Translations under genes and position numbers: made by a program | Part shown: positions 7,357 to 16,712 of the stretch, piece after piece | Position numbering within the stretch: the first letter of the stretch is position 1 | How the letters are laid out: every line of letters starts with the position of its first letter | Notes under the pieces: generated by a model | Databases searched by the model: none | What the model was told of the DNA's origin: nothing | What the model saw: only the letters and a program-made list of their open reading frames with translations | DNA from: Flavobacterium suaedae | GTDB taxonomy: Bacteria; Bacteroidota; Bacteroidia; Flavobacteriales; Flavobacteriaceae | Assembly (NCBI RefSeq): GCF_014642915.1 | Contig: NZ_BMJE01000002.1 | Span: 248,001-312,000 of the forward strand | Length of the DNA: 64,000 bases | Direction of reading: 5' to 3'

Positions 7357-9573
7357 ATGAATGCTATTCTAAGATTTATGAAAAGAAACTATAAAATATT
7401 AATGTTAGTCACTGTGTTGGCAGTGGCACTGTGGAGTTTTATACCAAAAACACAGTCGGCAGAGTCAGACCCGGAAAAAGATAAATTACTAGTTGAACTT
7501 ATAGCTTTTGTTATTGAAAAAGGACATTACAGTCCTGCCGATATAGATGATGAGTTTTCAAAAGGTGTTTATAAAAGTTATTTAGAAAGTTTAGATCCTT
7601 CTAAAAGATTCTTTACAAAATCGGATATTGAAGAATTTTCTAAATATGAGGATAAAATAGACGACATGATTTTAAACAAAGATCTGTCATTCTTTGATTT
7701 AACTCATGAAAGGTTAATGGAAAGAATAAAGGAGTCTGAAGGCTTTTACAAAGAACTGCTTTCAGAGCCTTTTGATTTTACAGTAAACGAGCAGTTTAAT
7801 ACAGATTACGAGCATAAAGATTATCCTCTTGATGACGCTGACCTTAAAAAGCGCTGGGAAAAGCAATTAAAACTTTCAGTACTTTCTTCAGTTATTGATA
7901 AGCAAAAGTTGCAGGACTCTGATAAGAAAGAGGAAGACAAAAAAACGGAAGCTAAGAAAGAGGAGAAAAAGACCTTTGAAGAACTTGAAAAAGAAGCACG
8001 TGAAGCAACTAAAAGTTCACTGGATGAGTATTTTGAGTTTATAGAAGACCTTGAGCGTGATGAATGGTTTACTATATATCTTAATGCAATAGCAGAACGT
8101 TTTGACCCACATACTTTTTATTTTGCCCCTGATGATAAGGATAAGTTTGACAGTAGCATGCGTGGTTCTATAGAAGGAATAGGTGCAAGACTGCAAAAGA
8201 AAAGTGATTATGTAGAAATATCTGAACTTATACCGGGAGGTCCTGCATGGAGAGGTAAAGAACTGGAACCGGGCGATATTATTATGAAAGTAGCACAAGG
8301 TGATGAGCAACCTGTTGATATAGCCGGTATGCGCCTTACCAATGTGGTTAAAAAAATAAAAGGACCAAAGGGGACAGAGGTTCGCCTTACAGTTAAAAAA
8401 GTAGATGGTACTATTGATGTTATCTCAATAATTCGTGAGGTAGTTGAAATTGAAGAAACATACGCAAAATCAAGTATAGTAAATAAAAACGGTAAGAAAT
8501 ACGGTATTATTAACTTGCCTAAATTCTACATAGATTTTGAAAATAAAGACAACCGTAACGCTGCAAGCGATGTAGAAAAAGAAGTTGAAAGACTAAAAGA
8601 GCAAGGCGTTGAAGGTATTATAATAGACCTTAGAAATAACGGTGGTGGTTCTTTACGAACTGTTGTAGATATGACAGGACTGTTTATTAAAAAAGGACCG
8701 GTTGTACAGGTACGTTCTCGTGCTAACAGCATGAGCAGAGAGGGCAGAGTAGAGGTGCTTAGTGATACAGACTCAAAAGTACAGTGGGAAGGACCACTTG
8801 TAGTATTAATAAATAACTTCTCCGCTTCTGCTTCCGAGATATTTGCTGCGGCAATTCAGGATTATAACAGAGGGTTAATATTGGGCAGTAAGCACAGTTA
8901 CGGTAAGGGTACGGTACAAAACGTTATAGACCTTAACCAGTTTGTAAGAAGTAATTCTTTAGGTGACTTGGGTGCGCTTAAAACTACTACACAGAAGTTT
9001 TACCGAATAAATGGAGGTTCAACACAGCGCGAAGGTGTAACCAGTGATGTTATAATGCCGGATAAATATTCATATATAGATATAGGCGAAAGAGATATAG
9101 ATAATGCGATGCCTTGGGATAAAATAGAGCAGGCAGACTATAAAGTTTTTGATTATGACTTTAAGCCTGTTGTAGAAAGAAGTAACAACAGAATAGCAAA
9201 CAACAAAGAATTTAAGCTGATAGATGAGAATGCTAAATGGATAGATGAGCAGCAGGATGATAACGTATTTGAACTTAACATTGACAGATTCAAGGCAGAG
9301 TTAAATAAAAACGAAGAGGTAACCAAGAAGTTTAAAGCTCTTAAAGATTACCAGAACGATTACAAGTTTGAACCACTTCCTTATGAGAAGAAAATTTTTG
9401 AAAAAGATCCTTCACTGGCAGAGAAAAAAGAAAGATGGTTTGAAAGCCTTTCTAAAGATGTTTATGTGGAAGAGGCACTTAATATACTTGATGATATGCA
9501 GGGAGTAATGGGCGATAACAGCAAGCGTTCTGCAAATCTTGATAAAAAGGGAAAAGTTATTAAAACAAAATAA
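7357..9573 (+). CDS. Tail-specific (carboxy-terminal processing) protease, S41 family
   Basis: A 738-residue periplasmic serine protease of the Prc/Tsp type. An N-terminal hydrophobic segment (residues 12-28) is a signal anchor or signal peptide. A PDZ domain lies near residues 265-350, with the S41 core following. Aligned by eye with E. coli Tsp, the catalytic Ser is Ser491 in SASASEIF, with Asp502 (QDY) and Lys517 (YGKGTVQ), one residue further away than in E. coli. A Prc-type C-terminal domain fills the rest. A Lys/Glu-rich insert stands at about residues 188-225. The next gene starts 4 bases after its stop, so the two are likely co-transcribed. Confidence 0.95.
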   Translation: MNAILRFMKRNYKILMLVTVLAVALWSFIPKTQSAESDPEKDKLLVELIAFVIEKGHYSPADIDDEFSKGVYKSYLESLDPSKRFFTKSDIEEFSKYEDKIDDMILNKDLSFFDLTHERLMERIKESEGFYKELLSEPFDFTVNEQFNTDYEHKDYPLDDADLKKRWEKQLKLSVLSSVIDKQKLQDSDKKEEDKKTEAKKEEKKTFEELEKEAREATKSSLDEYFEFIEDLERDEWFTIYLNAIAERFDPHTFYFAPDDKDKFDSSMRGSIEGIGARLQKKSDYVEISELIPGGPAWRGKELEPGDIIMKVAQGDEQPVDIAGMRLTNVVKKIKGPKGTEVRLTVKKVDGTIDVISIIREVVEIEETYAKSSIVNKNGKKYGIINLPKFYIDFENKDNRNAASDVEKEVERLKEQGVEGIIIDLRNNGGGSLRTVVDMTGLFIKKGPVVQVRSRANSMSREGRVEVLSDTDSKVQWEGPLVVLINNFSASASEIFAAAIQDYNRGLILGSKHSYGKGTVQNVIDLNQFVRSNSLGDLGALKTTTQKFYRINGGSTQREGVTSDVIMPDKYSYIDIGERDIDNAMPWDKIEQADYKVFDYDFKPVVERSNNRIANNKEFKLIDENAKWIDEQQDDNVFELNIDRFKAELNKNEEVTKKFKALKDYQNDYKFEPLPYEKKIFEKDPSLAEKKERWFESLSKDVYVEEALNILDDMQGVMGDNSKRSANLDKKGKVIKTK

Positions 9574-9577
9574 TTGA

Positions 9578-10690
9578 ATGGATAGCTCCAATCAATCACT
9601 TACAGGCTTAGCGCTCCAAAAGTTTAAAAAGAACTTTTGGGGCGTTTTAAGTTTCTGGTTTATTGTATTGCTTATAGTTATAGCCATATTTGCTTATGTT
9701 TTTACCCCTGATAAAACTAAAAATGCAAATTGGGGAGACCTTGCGTTAAGTTCTAAGCCCCCCGGTTTTGAAGTCACCATGCTAACACTCCCTAATACTA
9801 TGGAGGTAAAATCTGATTGGACAGATTATTTTACAGGGAAAGAATATACAACTCCTAAAGTGCCAATATTGTCTTATAGAGTAACCAAAGACAGTATTAC
9901 TTACAGTGAATATAACGATGAGCCTTCTATGGCGGTTAGTAAAACCATACCACTGTCAGCATATAAGGATAGCACTATAAACAAGCAGATAATAGAGAGT
10001 AACTATATAAAACAGCAATGTTTTATTTTAGGAACGGATAGTCAGGGGCGCGATATGCTAAGCAGACTTATTGTTGGTTCAAGGGTTTCCTTATCTATTG
10101 GTTTTGTAGCGGTATTTATTTCATTAGTAGTTGGAATATTCCTTGGTGCAATAGCGGGATATTTCGGCGGAAAAGTAGATGCTTTTGTAATGTGGTTGGT
10201 AAATATTGTTTGGTCTATACCTACGCTGTTATTAGTTATCGCCATCACCTTAGCTTTGCAAAAAGGCTTTTGGCAGGTGTTTGTTGCGGTAGGTTTAACT
10301 ATGTGGGTAGAAGTAGCCCGTGTAGTAAGAGGACAGGTAAAAAGCCTGAAACAAATGCAGTTTGTTACAGCAACAAAAGCATTAGGGTATAGCAATGCCC
10401 GAATAATATTCAATCATATATTACCTAATATAATGGCGCCTGTTATTGTAATTTCGGCAGCTAATTTTGCTTCTGCAATATTGGTAGAAAGCGGGCTTAG
10501 TTTTCTGGGCTTAGGGGCGCAACCACCCGTACCCAGTTGGGGAGGAATGATAAAAGACCATTATAACTATATAATATTGGGTAAGCCGTATTTAGCTATT
10601 GTTCCCGGTATTGCAATGCTGTTATTGGTTATGGCTTTTATGATGGTCGGTAATGCGCTACGCGATGCACTTGATGTAAAAGCTACTTAA
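9578..10690 (+). CDS. ABC transporter permease, OppC/DppC type
   Basis: A 370-residue inner-membrane permease with one N-terminal helix (about residues 20-43), a large periplasmic stretch of about 100 residues, then the five-helix BPD_transp_1 domain. The domain holds the ATPase-coupling loop around ATKALGYSNARIIFNHILPNIMAP and the family segment SGLSFLGLGAQPPVPSWG. Such permeases carry peptides or nickel together with an OppB partner, two ATPases and a binding protein; none of these is nearby. It follows the tail-specific protease by 4 bases. A link between proteolysis and peptide uptake is tempting but unproved. Confidence 0.88.
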   Translation: MDSSNQSLTGLALQKFKKNFWGVLSFWFIVLLIVIAIFAYVFTPDKTKNANWGDLALSSKPPGFEVTMLTLPNTMEVKSDWTDYFTGKEYTTPKVPILSYRVTKDSITYSEYNDEPSMAVSKTIPLSAYKDSTINKQIIESNYIKQQCFILGTDSQGRDMLSRLIVGSRVSLSIGFVAVFISLVVGIFLGAIAGYFGGKVDAFVMWLVNIVWSIPTLLLVIAITLALQKGFWQVFVAVGLTMWVEVARVVRGQVKSLKQMQFVTATKALGYSNARIIFNHILPNIMAPVIVISAANFASAILVESGLSFLGLGAQPPVPSWGGMIKDHYNYIILGKPYLAIVPGIAMLLLVMAFMMVGNALRDALDVKAT

Positions 10691-10709
10691 TGTTATATAA
10701 AAATAATTT

Positions 10710-11174
10710 ATGAGACTTCTTATTGTTTTTCTTTTGCTTTTTAAGGTGGGTGATAATTCCAGATTAATAAATGGAAAAGGTTTTTCGGGTTATATTTTTA
10801 ATAAAGACCATTTTATCTTGATGAATATTGAGAATGAAAAAGGGAGGTATACTCCTTCAGATGATGATATATATTTAGTTGAAAACATTATAAAGAATAG
10901 TATTGAAAAAGCTAATGTAGATCTTTTAAATCAAGGAGAGGGTTGTCCAATAATACATAAAAGACTTAAAAAGTATACCAGACAGTACTTTGGATTTGAA
11001 AACACAAAAGGAGAAAAGATTATTTATGTAAACTTTGTTTGGAAAGATAAAAAAGATGAACGTTTAAGTAAAGATATAGTTATAGTTAAAGATGGTTGCA
11101 GTTACTATTGGAGCATAAAAGTTAATATTAGTCAAGCTATTTTATATGACTTACAAATTAACGGTAGAGCCTAA
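10710..11174 (+). CDS. Hypothetical protein
   Basis: A 154-residue protein that I do not recognise. The first ten residues (MRLLIVFLLLF) are hydrophobic but short, so export is uncertain. The remainder mixes strands and helices, with a GYIFNKDHFILMNIEN segment, a helical YLVENIIKNSIEKANVDLL segment, one Cys in GEGCPII and a late YVNFVWKDKKDERL. It starts 19 bases after the permease stop in the same direction and ends one base before the convergent rodA stop. Confidence 0.6.
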   Translation: MRLLIVFLLLFKVGDNSRLINGKGFSGYIFNKDHFILMNIENEKGRYTPSDDDIYLVENIIKNSIEKANVDLLNQGEGCPIIHKRLKKYTRQYFGFENTKGEKIIYVNFVWKDKKDERLSKDIVIVKDGCSYYWSIKVNISQAILYDLQINGRA

Positions 11175-11175
11175 C

Positions 11176-12432
11176 TTACCAAACATTTACTTTATTAGCA
11201 TCCAGTTTTACAAAAATAAACAAGAGTATTGTAAATGCGAATAAACTGGAACCACCGTATGAAAAGAAGGGAAGCGGTACACCAATAGTAGGGAACAGTT
11301 TAATAAGCATAGTTATATTTACAAAAAAGTGCATGAATAATATGGCAGCCACACAGTAACCGTATATCCTGCTAAAAATAGATCTTTGGCGTTCTGCTAA
11401 GTATAAAATGCGTAATAATAATAAGACAAAGATTATAATTACTGTTGCAGCACCAAGAAAACCCCATTCTTCACCTACTGTAGTAAAAATATAATCAGTA
11501 TGTTGCTCGGGTACAAAGCCGCCTTTTGTTTGTGTACCTTCTAAGTAGCCTTTTCCTGTCCACCCACCCGAGCCTATTGCAATAAGTGACTGGTTTAGGT
11601 TATAACCCTCTGCCTGTTGATTTACTTCGTCATTAAAAAGAACATCAATTCTTTCTTTTTGGTGCGGTTGTAAAATATTGTCATACACAAAACTTGTAGA
11701 GTAGGTAAAAGCCGAAATAGCGGTAAAAATCAGGATGTAATTTATATATTTTCGCTTTCTGGGATTACTTAGTAAAAAGTGAATAAGCATAGATACAAAA
11801 ACAATTAATACAACTATTTCCCAGTTTATAACTCTTGAGGCAATAAAAACAGCGATAGCTATAAAGCCTGCTCCTAAATACCATCCGGGAAGTCCTTCGC
11901 GGTACATTACAAAAAGTAGTACAGCAAATATCATAGCACTACCGGCATCAGGCTGCATTAAAATAAGTAATACAGGTAAGCCTATAATACCAAAGGCAGT
12001 AACCTGTTTTTGAATGCCGTTGAGGTCTGTTTGTATATCGCTTATGTATTTAGCAAGCAGTAATGAGGTAGCTATTTTAGCAAACTCCGAAGGTTGCAAA
12101 CCAAAGCTGCCGAAGGAGTACCAGTTGGTTTGTCCTTTAATAGTCTTACCAAATACAAAAAGTCCTGCAAGGAGTAGTATTGCCAGTATGTAAAATATTA
12201 AAGCATATTTTTCGTAAAATTTAGCATCTACAGCTATAACCATAAAAATTAATGGTATACATACTATTATAAATAATAATTGCTTACCATATATCTGGTT
12301 TAAATCCAGGAAAGAAGTGGTTTCTTCCGGTAACGAAGCAGAGTAAATAGTCATCCATCCCAGTATTACTAATACAGCATACAGTAATATGGTTATCCAG
12401 TCTATATGACTACTTACGTCTTGCGCTCTCAT
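11176..12432 (-). CDS. rodA: Rod-shape SEDS peptidoglycan glycosyltransferase RodA
   Basis: A 418-residue SEDS-family protein with about ten membrane helices. SEDS proteins polymerise lipid II into glycan strands; RodA works with the class B transpeptidase PBP2 in side-wall growth. Family segments seen are FGLQPSEFAKIA near residue 115, MQPDAGSA near residue 160, GWTGKGYLEGTQTKGGFVPEQHTDYIFTTV (read in two parts) near residue 285, and the late PFFSYGGSSL. It abuts mrdA exactly (no gap) and is the last gene of the purH-mre operon. Confidence 0.96.
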   Translation of the reverse strand: MRAQDVSSHIDWITILLYAVLVILGWMTIYSASLPEETTSFLDLNQIYGKQLLFIIVCIPLIFMVIAVDAKFYEKYALIFYILAILLLAGLFVFGKTIKGQTNWYSFGSFGLQPSEFAKIATSLLLAKYISDIQTDLNGIQKQVTAFGIIGLPVLLILMQPDAGSAMIFAVLLFVMYREGLPGWYLGAGFIAIAVFIASRVINWEIVVLIVFVSMLIHFLLSNPRKRKYINYILIFTAISAFTYSTSFVYDNILQPHQKERIDVLFNDEVNQQAEGYNLNQSLIAIGSGGWTGKGYLEGTQTKGGFVPEQHTDYIFTTVGEEWGFLGAATVIIIFVLLLLRILYLAERQRSIFSRIYGYCVAAILFMHFFVNITMLIKLFPTIGVPLPFFSYGGSSLFAFTILLFIFVKLDANKVNVW

Positions 12433-14292
12433 TTATTGGTTTATGCTAAATGGTTTACCACTTATAACTTTATCGTATTCTTCTTTAAGTCCTTTAGTAA
12501 GCATTCTTACTTCAAGGTCTTTTCGGCTTATAGTTCCTTTAAGGTATTTTTCAATCATTAAGCTGGCAATAGGTCCTGCAAAACGCGCACCCCAGTATCC
12601 GTTTTCAACAAAAACAGCAATAGCTATTTTAGGATTGTCTTTGGGGGCAAACGCCACAAATATAGAGTGGTCTGTAAGCTGTGTTTGTTTACCGTTAATT
12701 TTGGTAAAGTTTTCAGCAGTACCGGTTTTTCCGCAAATATCTATACCTTCTACTTGTAACGATCTTGCTGTACCTTCTTTATATACACTATGAAGTCCTT
12801 CAATTATAGGCCCGAAATACTTTTCTTTAATAGTGGTATAGTGCTTCGTAGTGAATTTTTTATCTATTTCCTCTCCCTCTATATTTTTAATAACATGCGG
12901 AGTGTAATAATAACCTTTGTTTGCCACGGTAGAAATCATACTGGCTAACTGTATAGGTGTCATCAATATTTCTCCCTGACCTATCGCGTTTGATATAATA
13001 GTACTACTGCGCCACCCGCCGTTAGGATAATATCTTTTATAAAACTCAGGGGTAGGTATAAGCCCTCTGCGCCCCGGAGGTAAATCATACCCAAGGAAGT
13101 CGCCTAAACCAAAACTTTTCAGGTGGTCACTCCAAACCCGTAAGCCTTTTTGAGGGTCATTAAATTTATCAATACTAAGCCTGAAAGTGCTTGCGAAATA
13201 AGTGTTACATGATTTTGTTATGGCTTCATGTAAATTATTAATACCTGAATCGTGACACCTCATAAATGCACCACGCCCATAACTAAAACCATGACGACAA
13301 ACAAAAGTGCTTTGTTGGTCAATAACATCTTCCTGTAACCCTATAAGCCCTGTAAGAATTTTAAACGGAGACCCGGGAGGGTACTCGGCTAAAAGACTTC
13401 TGTCATATAACGGTATGCCCAGTGTATCGCTTTCCAGCATACGGTAGTTTTTAGACCTGTCGCGCCCTACTAAAATGGATGGGTCGTAGCTTGGAGCAGT
13501 TATCAAAGCCAGTATTTCTCCTGTTTGAGGTTCCAGTGCTACTATGCCGCCACGCTTTTCAAACATTAAAGCCTCTCCGTACTGCTGTAACTCTGCATCA
13601 ATTGTAAGGGTTATGTCTTTACCCTGTACAGGTATAGTGTCGTAAATTCCCCCTTTAAAAGGACCTATGTCTCTACCGAAACGGTCTTTTTGTATGTAGC
13701 TTACACCTTTTACACCGCGTAGTACATCCTCATATACTTTTTCTACTCCTTGTCGCCCGATGAGGTCACCACTTTGGTAATACGGGTTTTCTTTTATAGT
13801 AGCCTCGTTAACCTGTGCTATATAGCCAAATACATTGGCAGCAGCGTTTATCTGGTAATCCCGAAGGGAACGTTTTACAATATCAAAACCTTTAAATCGG
13901 CGAGCTTTTTCCTGAAAGGCTGCAAATTCCTTTTTGTTTAATTGCGGTAAAAATACTGATGGTACCCTGGGGCTGTAAACCCTTGCTTTTTCCAGTCGGT
14001 TAATAAAATACTCTTTGGTAACATTAAGCAGCCTGCATATCTCCATAGTGTCGATATCCTTGGCTACATCTTTTGGTGTTACCATAATATCATACGAAGG
14101 TTGATTGGCAACCATAAGTGTGCCGTCTCTGTCATAAATATATCCGCGTTCAGGATATTCGTATTTTATTTTATAAGCGTTGTTGTCACTTTTTTTAATC
14201 CAGGAATCATCCAGTATTTGCAGGTAGTAAAGCCTTCCTAAAATCAATATAGCTGCTGCAATAATAAATGCCGGCAGTAAAACCTTTCTCAT
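12433..14292 (-). CDS. mrdA: Penicillin-binding protein 2 (transpeptidase)
   Basis: A 619-residue class B penicillin-binding protein that crosslinks peptidoglycan during side-wall growth with RodA. It has one N-terminal anchor helix (about residues 5-24), a PBP dimerisation domain starting with YPERGYIYDRDG, and a transpeptidase domain. The three active-site motifs are complete: SxxK at Ser308-Lys311 (PGSPFK), SxN at Ser361-Asn363 (KSCN) and KTG at Lys522-Gly524 (CGKTGTAEN). Its start overlaps the end of mreD by 4 bases, which suggests translational coupling. Confidence 0.97.
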   Translation of the reverse strand: MRKVLLPAFIIAAAILILGRLYYLQILDDSWIKKSDNNAYKIKYEYPERGYIYDRDGTLMVANQPSYDIMVTPKDVAKDIDTMEICRLLNVTKEYFINRLEKARVYSPRVPSVFLPQLNKKEFAAFQEKARRFKGFDIVKRSLRDYQINAAANVFGYIAQVNEATIKENPYYQSGDLIGRQGVEKVYEDVLRGVKGVSYIQKDRFGRDIGPFKGGIYDTIPVQGKDITLTIDAELQQYGEALMFEKRGGIVALEPQTGEILALITAPSYDPSILVGRDRSKNYRMLESDTLGIPLYDRSLLAEYPPGSPFKILTGLIGLQEDVIDQQSTFVCRHGFSYGRGAFMRCHDSGINNLHEAITKSCNTYFASTFRLSIDKFNDPQKGLRVWSDHLKSFGLGDFLGYDLPPGRRGLIPTPEFYKRYYPNGGWRSSTIISNAIGQGEILMTPIQLASMISTVANKGYYYTPHVIKNIEGEEIDKKFTTKHYTTIKEKYFGPIIEGLHSVYKEGTARSLQVEGIDICGKTGTAENFTKINGKQTQLTDHSIFVAFAPKDNPKIAIAVFVENGYWGARFAGPIASLMIEKYLKGTISRKDLEVRMLTKGLKEEYDKVISGKPFSINQ

Positions 14293-14795
14293 CTCTTCAC
14301 AGGCTTAGTTAAGTGGATTATTACAATACAAAATATAAGTGTTAGTACAGTTGATAGTAATGTTCTTATTAAAACATCTGCTATTAAGCTGAACCTGAAT
14401 ATTTCCAAAAGATATAAAATTATATGGTGTATTACAACCGATGTGAGTATAAATGAAAACCTTTCGGTAGTTAGTTTTCCGGCTATAGATATGGTTTGGT
14501 ATTCGTAGCTTACACCAAAGCTGATTTTAAAAATATAAGGTCTTAAATAGGCAAGTGTAATACAAGCAGCAGCATGCGCCCCGCCGGTGTTTAAAAACAT
14601 ATCATTAAACAACCCGATAAAGAAAGCAGAGAGTAATAATAATGCTCTGTTACCATTTACAGGAAATAACAAAATAAACAGAATATAAGGGTAGGGGTCT
14701 GCCACACCAAATAAATCAATCCTGTTAAAAACTACAACTTGTAATAGCAACAGAATAATAAAACGGGCGATATTTACTACTATAGTGCTATTCAT
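14289..14795 (-). CDS. mreD: Rod-shape-determining protein MreD
   Basis: A 168-residue protein made almost wholly of membrane helices, matching MreD in length and position. MreD is an inner-membrane part of the rod complex that interacts with MreC and MreB. Sequence conservation in this family is weak, so the call rests mainly on the fixed order mreB-mreC-mreD-mrdA-rodA and on the hydrophobic pattern. It overlaps mreC by 8 bases and mrdA by 4. Confidence 0.9.
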   Translation of the reverse strand: MNSTIVVNIARFIILLLLQVVVFNRIDLFGVADPYPYILFILLFPVNGNRALLLLSAFFIGLFNDMFLNTGGAHAAACITLAYLRPYIFKISFGVSYEYQTISIAGKLTTERFSFILTSVVIHHIILYLLEIFRFSLIADVLIRTLLSTVLTLIFCIVIIHLTKPVKR

Positions 14796-15615
14796 TCTTT
14801 TTAGTAGTTTTTTCCAGTTCTGTTATTTCCTCTTTGTCTTTATTAGCTATTATGTACACGTGGCTTAGACTTGTCATGTCATTAAATAGCCTTACGTTTA
14901 GCGTATAGTAATTTGTCTGGTCATCAATAAATATTTTATCAATTTTTCCTACAGGTATATTTTCAGGGAATATTACCGAACGTCCGCCTGTAACAATAGT
15001 GTCACCTGTTTTTAGTTTAGCAAGCCTTGGTATATCTATAAGCTGCATATAGCCCGCATTCTTGCCATCCCAAACTAAAAAGCCGTAATGGTTACTGCCT
15101 TTTACTTTTGCTGATAGTTTAAACTTTAAGTTAAGCATGCTTATAACAGTGGCGTAATTAGCCGAAGTGTTATCTACTATACCTACCACTCCTCTGTTGC
15201 TTACTACACCCATGTCAGGATTTACACCTTTTTTATTACCTGTATTTATAGTAAGATAATTTTCATGAACGTTATAAGAATTAGATATAACTTTTGATTG
15301 TATTACATCAAAATTACCTCCGGTATCAGGAAAATTAATATTAGGTTTAAGTAATGTATCTTTTTTATTATACAATAACTCCTTTAAGCGGGCATTTTCG
15401 GTAGCCAGCTTTTCATTTTGTTTTTTTAAGCTGAAATAATCCTCGGCATCACTAATGTTTTGATAGGTATAACCGCTTACGGCATTAGCAGAGTTTATAA
15501 ACTTACTTTTGTGGTAGGAATGCGATTGTATAGTAAGCGATAGCGATATGCCTAAAAGCAGCAAAAACAGTAATAAAATACTGTTTTTAAATATAAAATT
15601 TAATATTTGCTGCAT
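14788..15615 (-). CDS. mreC: Rod-shape-determining protein MreC
   Basis: A 275-residue periplasmic scaffold with a single N-terminal helix (about residues 10-28), a coiled-coil segment (about residues 62-85, EDYFSLKKQNEKLATENARL in part) and the two-part beta-barrel domain of MreC. Family segments include NKKGVNPDMGVVSNRGVVG and the later GDTIVTGGRSVIFPENIPVG. MreC joins the cytoplasmic MreB filament to the periplasmic enzymes PBP2 and RodA. It starts 10 bases after mreB and overlaps mreD. Confidence 0.95.
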   Translation of the reverse strand: MQQILNFIFKNSILLLFLLLLGISLSLTIQSHSYHKSKFINSANAVSGYTYQNISDAEDYFSLKKQNEKLATENARLKELLYNKKDTLLKPNINFPDTGGNFDVIQSKVISNSYNVHENYLTINTGNKKGVNPDMGVVSNRGVVGIVDNTSANYATVISMLNLKFKLSAKVKGSNHYGFLVWDGKNAGYMQLIDIPRLAKLKTGDTIVTGGRSVIFPENIPVGKIDKIFIDDQTNYYTLNVRLFNDMTSLSHVYIIANKDKEEITELEKTTKKNE

Positions 15616-15625
15616 GAATTATTCT

Positions 15626-16654
15626 TTATTTTATAAGTATGCTTTTAAATCTTCCTATATTTTTAAGAGCCATTCCTGTACCTCTTACTACTGCGCGTAG
15701 TGGGTCTTCGGCAATGTAAACAGGTAAGTCTGTTTTTTGTGAAATCCTTTTGTCCAGCCCTCTTAGCATAGAACCTCCACCTGCAAGGTAAATACCGGTG
15801 TTGTATATATCGGCAGCAAGCTCCGGAGGCGTTTGCGATAGTGTTTCCATAACCGCATCTTCAATACGTTGTATAGACTTATCCAGTGCTTTGGCAATTT
15901 CACGATACGAAATATCTACCTGTTTCGGTTTACCGGTTAAAAGGTCACGCCCTTGTACAGACATTTCTTCCGGTGGCGTCTCTAAATCTTCTAACGCTGC
16001 ACCTATTTGTATTTTTATTTTTTCGGCAGTGCTTTCACCAACAAATAAGTTATGCTGTGTACGCATGTAGTACACTATATCGTTGGTGAAAACATCACCT
16101 GCAATTTTAACTGATTTATCGCACACTATACCGCCCAGTGCAATAACTGCAATTTCGGTAGTACCACCACCTATATCTACAATCATGTTACCTTTTGGCT
16201 GCATAATGTCTACACCAATACCTATAGCAGCAGCCATAGGCTCGTGAATTAAGTAAACTTCTTTACCATTTACCCTTTCTGCTGATTCTTTTACCGCACG
16301 CATCTCAACCTCTGTAATGCCTGATGGTATACAAATAACCATGCGAAGTGCCGGTTTAAAAAGTTTCTTTTTTAATGCCGGTATGCTTTTTATAAACATT
16401 GTAAGCATTTTCTCCGATGCATCAAAATCAGCAATAACCCCATCTTTTAGTGGGCGTATGGTTTTAATGTTTTCGTGCGTTTTACCCTGCATCATGTTGG
16501 CTTCCCTACCTACAGCAATTATTTTACCCGACATTCGGTCGCGCGCTACTATAGAGGGGCTGTCTATTACAACTTTATCGTTGTGTATTATCAGGGTATT
16601 CGCGGTACCAAGGTCTATCGCTATATCCTCGGTCATGAAATCAAAAAATCCCAT
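15626..16654 (-). CDS. mreB: Actin-like rod-shape protein MreB
   Basis: A 342-residue cytoplasmic actin-family ATPase that forms membrane-bound filaments and guides side-wall synthesis. Visible nucleotide-binding motifs are the phosphate-1 loop DLGTANTLI near residue 15, phosphate-2 MIVDIGGGTTEIAVI near residue 158 and the adenosine motif YLAGGGSMLRGLD near residue 288. The N-terminal MGFFDFMTEDIAIDLG is the typical start. It lies 58 bases after purH and begins the mre part of the operon. Confidence 0.98.
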   Translation of the reverse strand: MGFFDFMTEDIAIDLGTANTLIIHNDKVVIDSPSIVARDRMSGKIIAVGREANMMQGKTHENIKTIRPLKDGVIADFDASEKMLTMFIKSIPALKKKLFKPALRMVICIPSGITEVEMRAVKESAERVNGKEVYLIHEPMAAAIGIGVDIMQPKGNMIVDIGGGTTEIAVIALGGIVCDKSVKIAGDVFTNDIVYYMRTQHNLFVGESTAEKIKIQIGAALEDLETPPEEMSVQGRDLLTGKPKQVDISYREIAKALDKSIQRIEDAVMETLSQTPPELAADIYNTGIYLAGGGSMLRGLDKRISQKTDLPVYIAEDPLRAVVRGTGMALKNIGRFKSILIK

Positions 16655-16712
16655 ACTGTTTATTGAGGGTTTATTTATTTATAATAATTGTAAGCCTACA
16701 AAAATAACAAAA

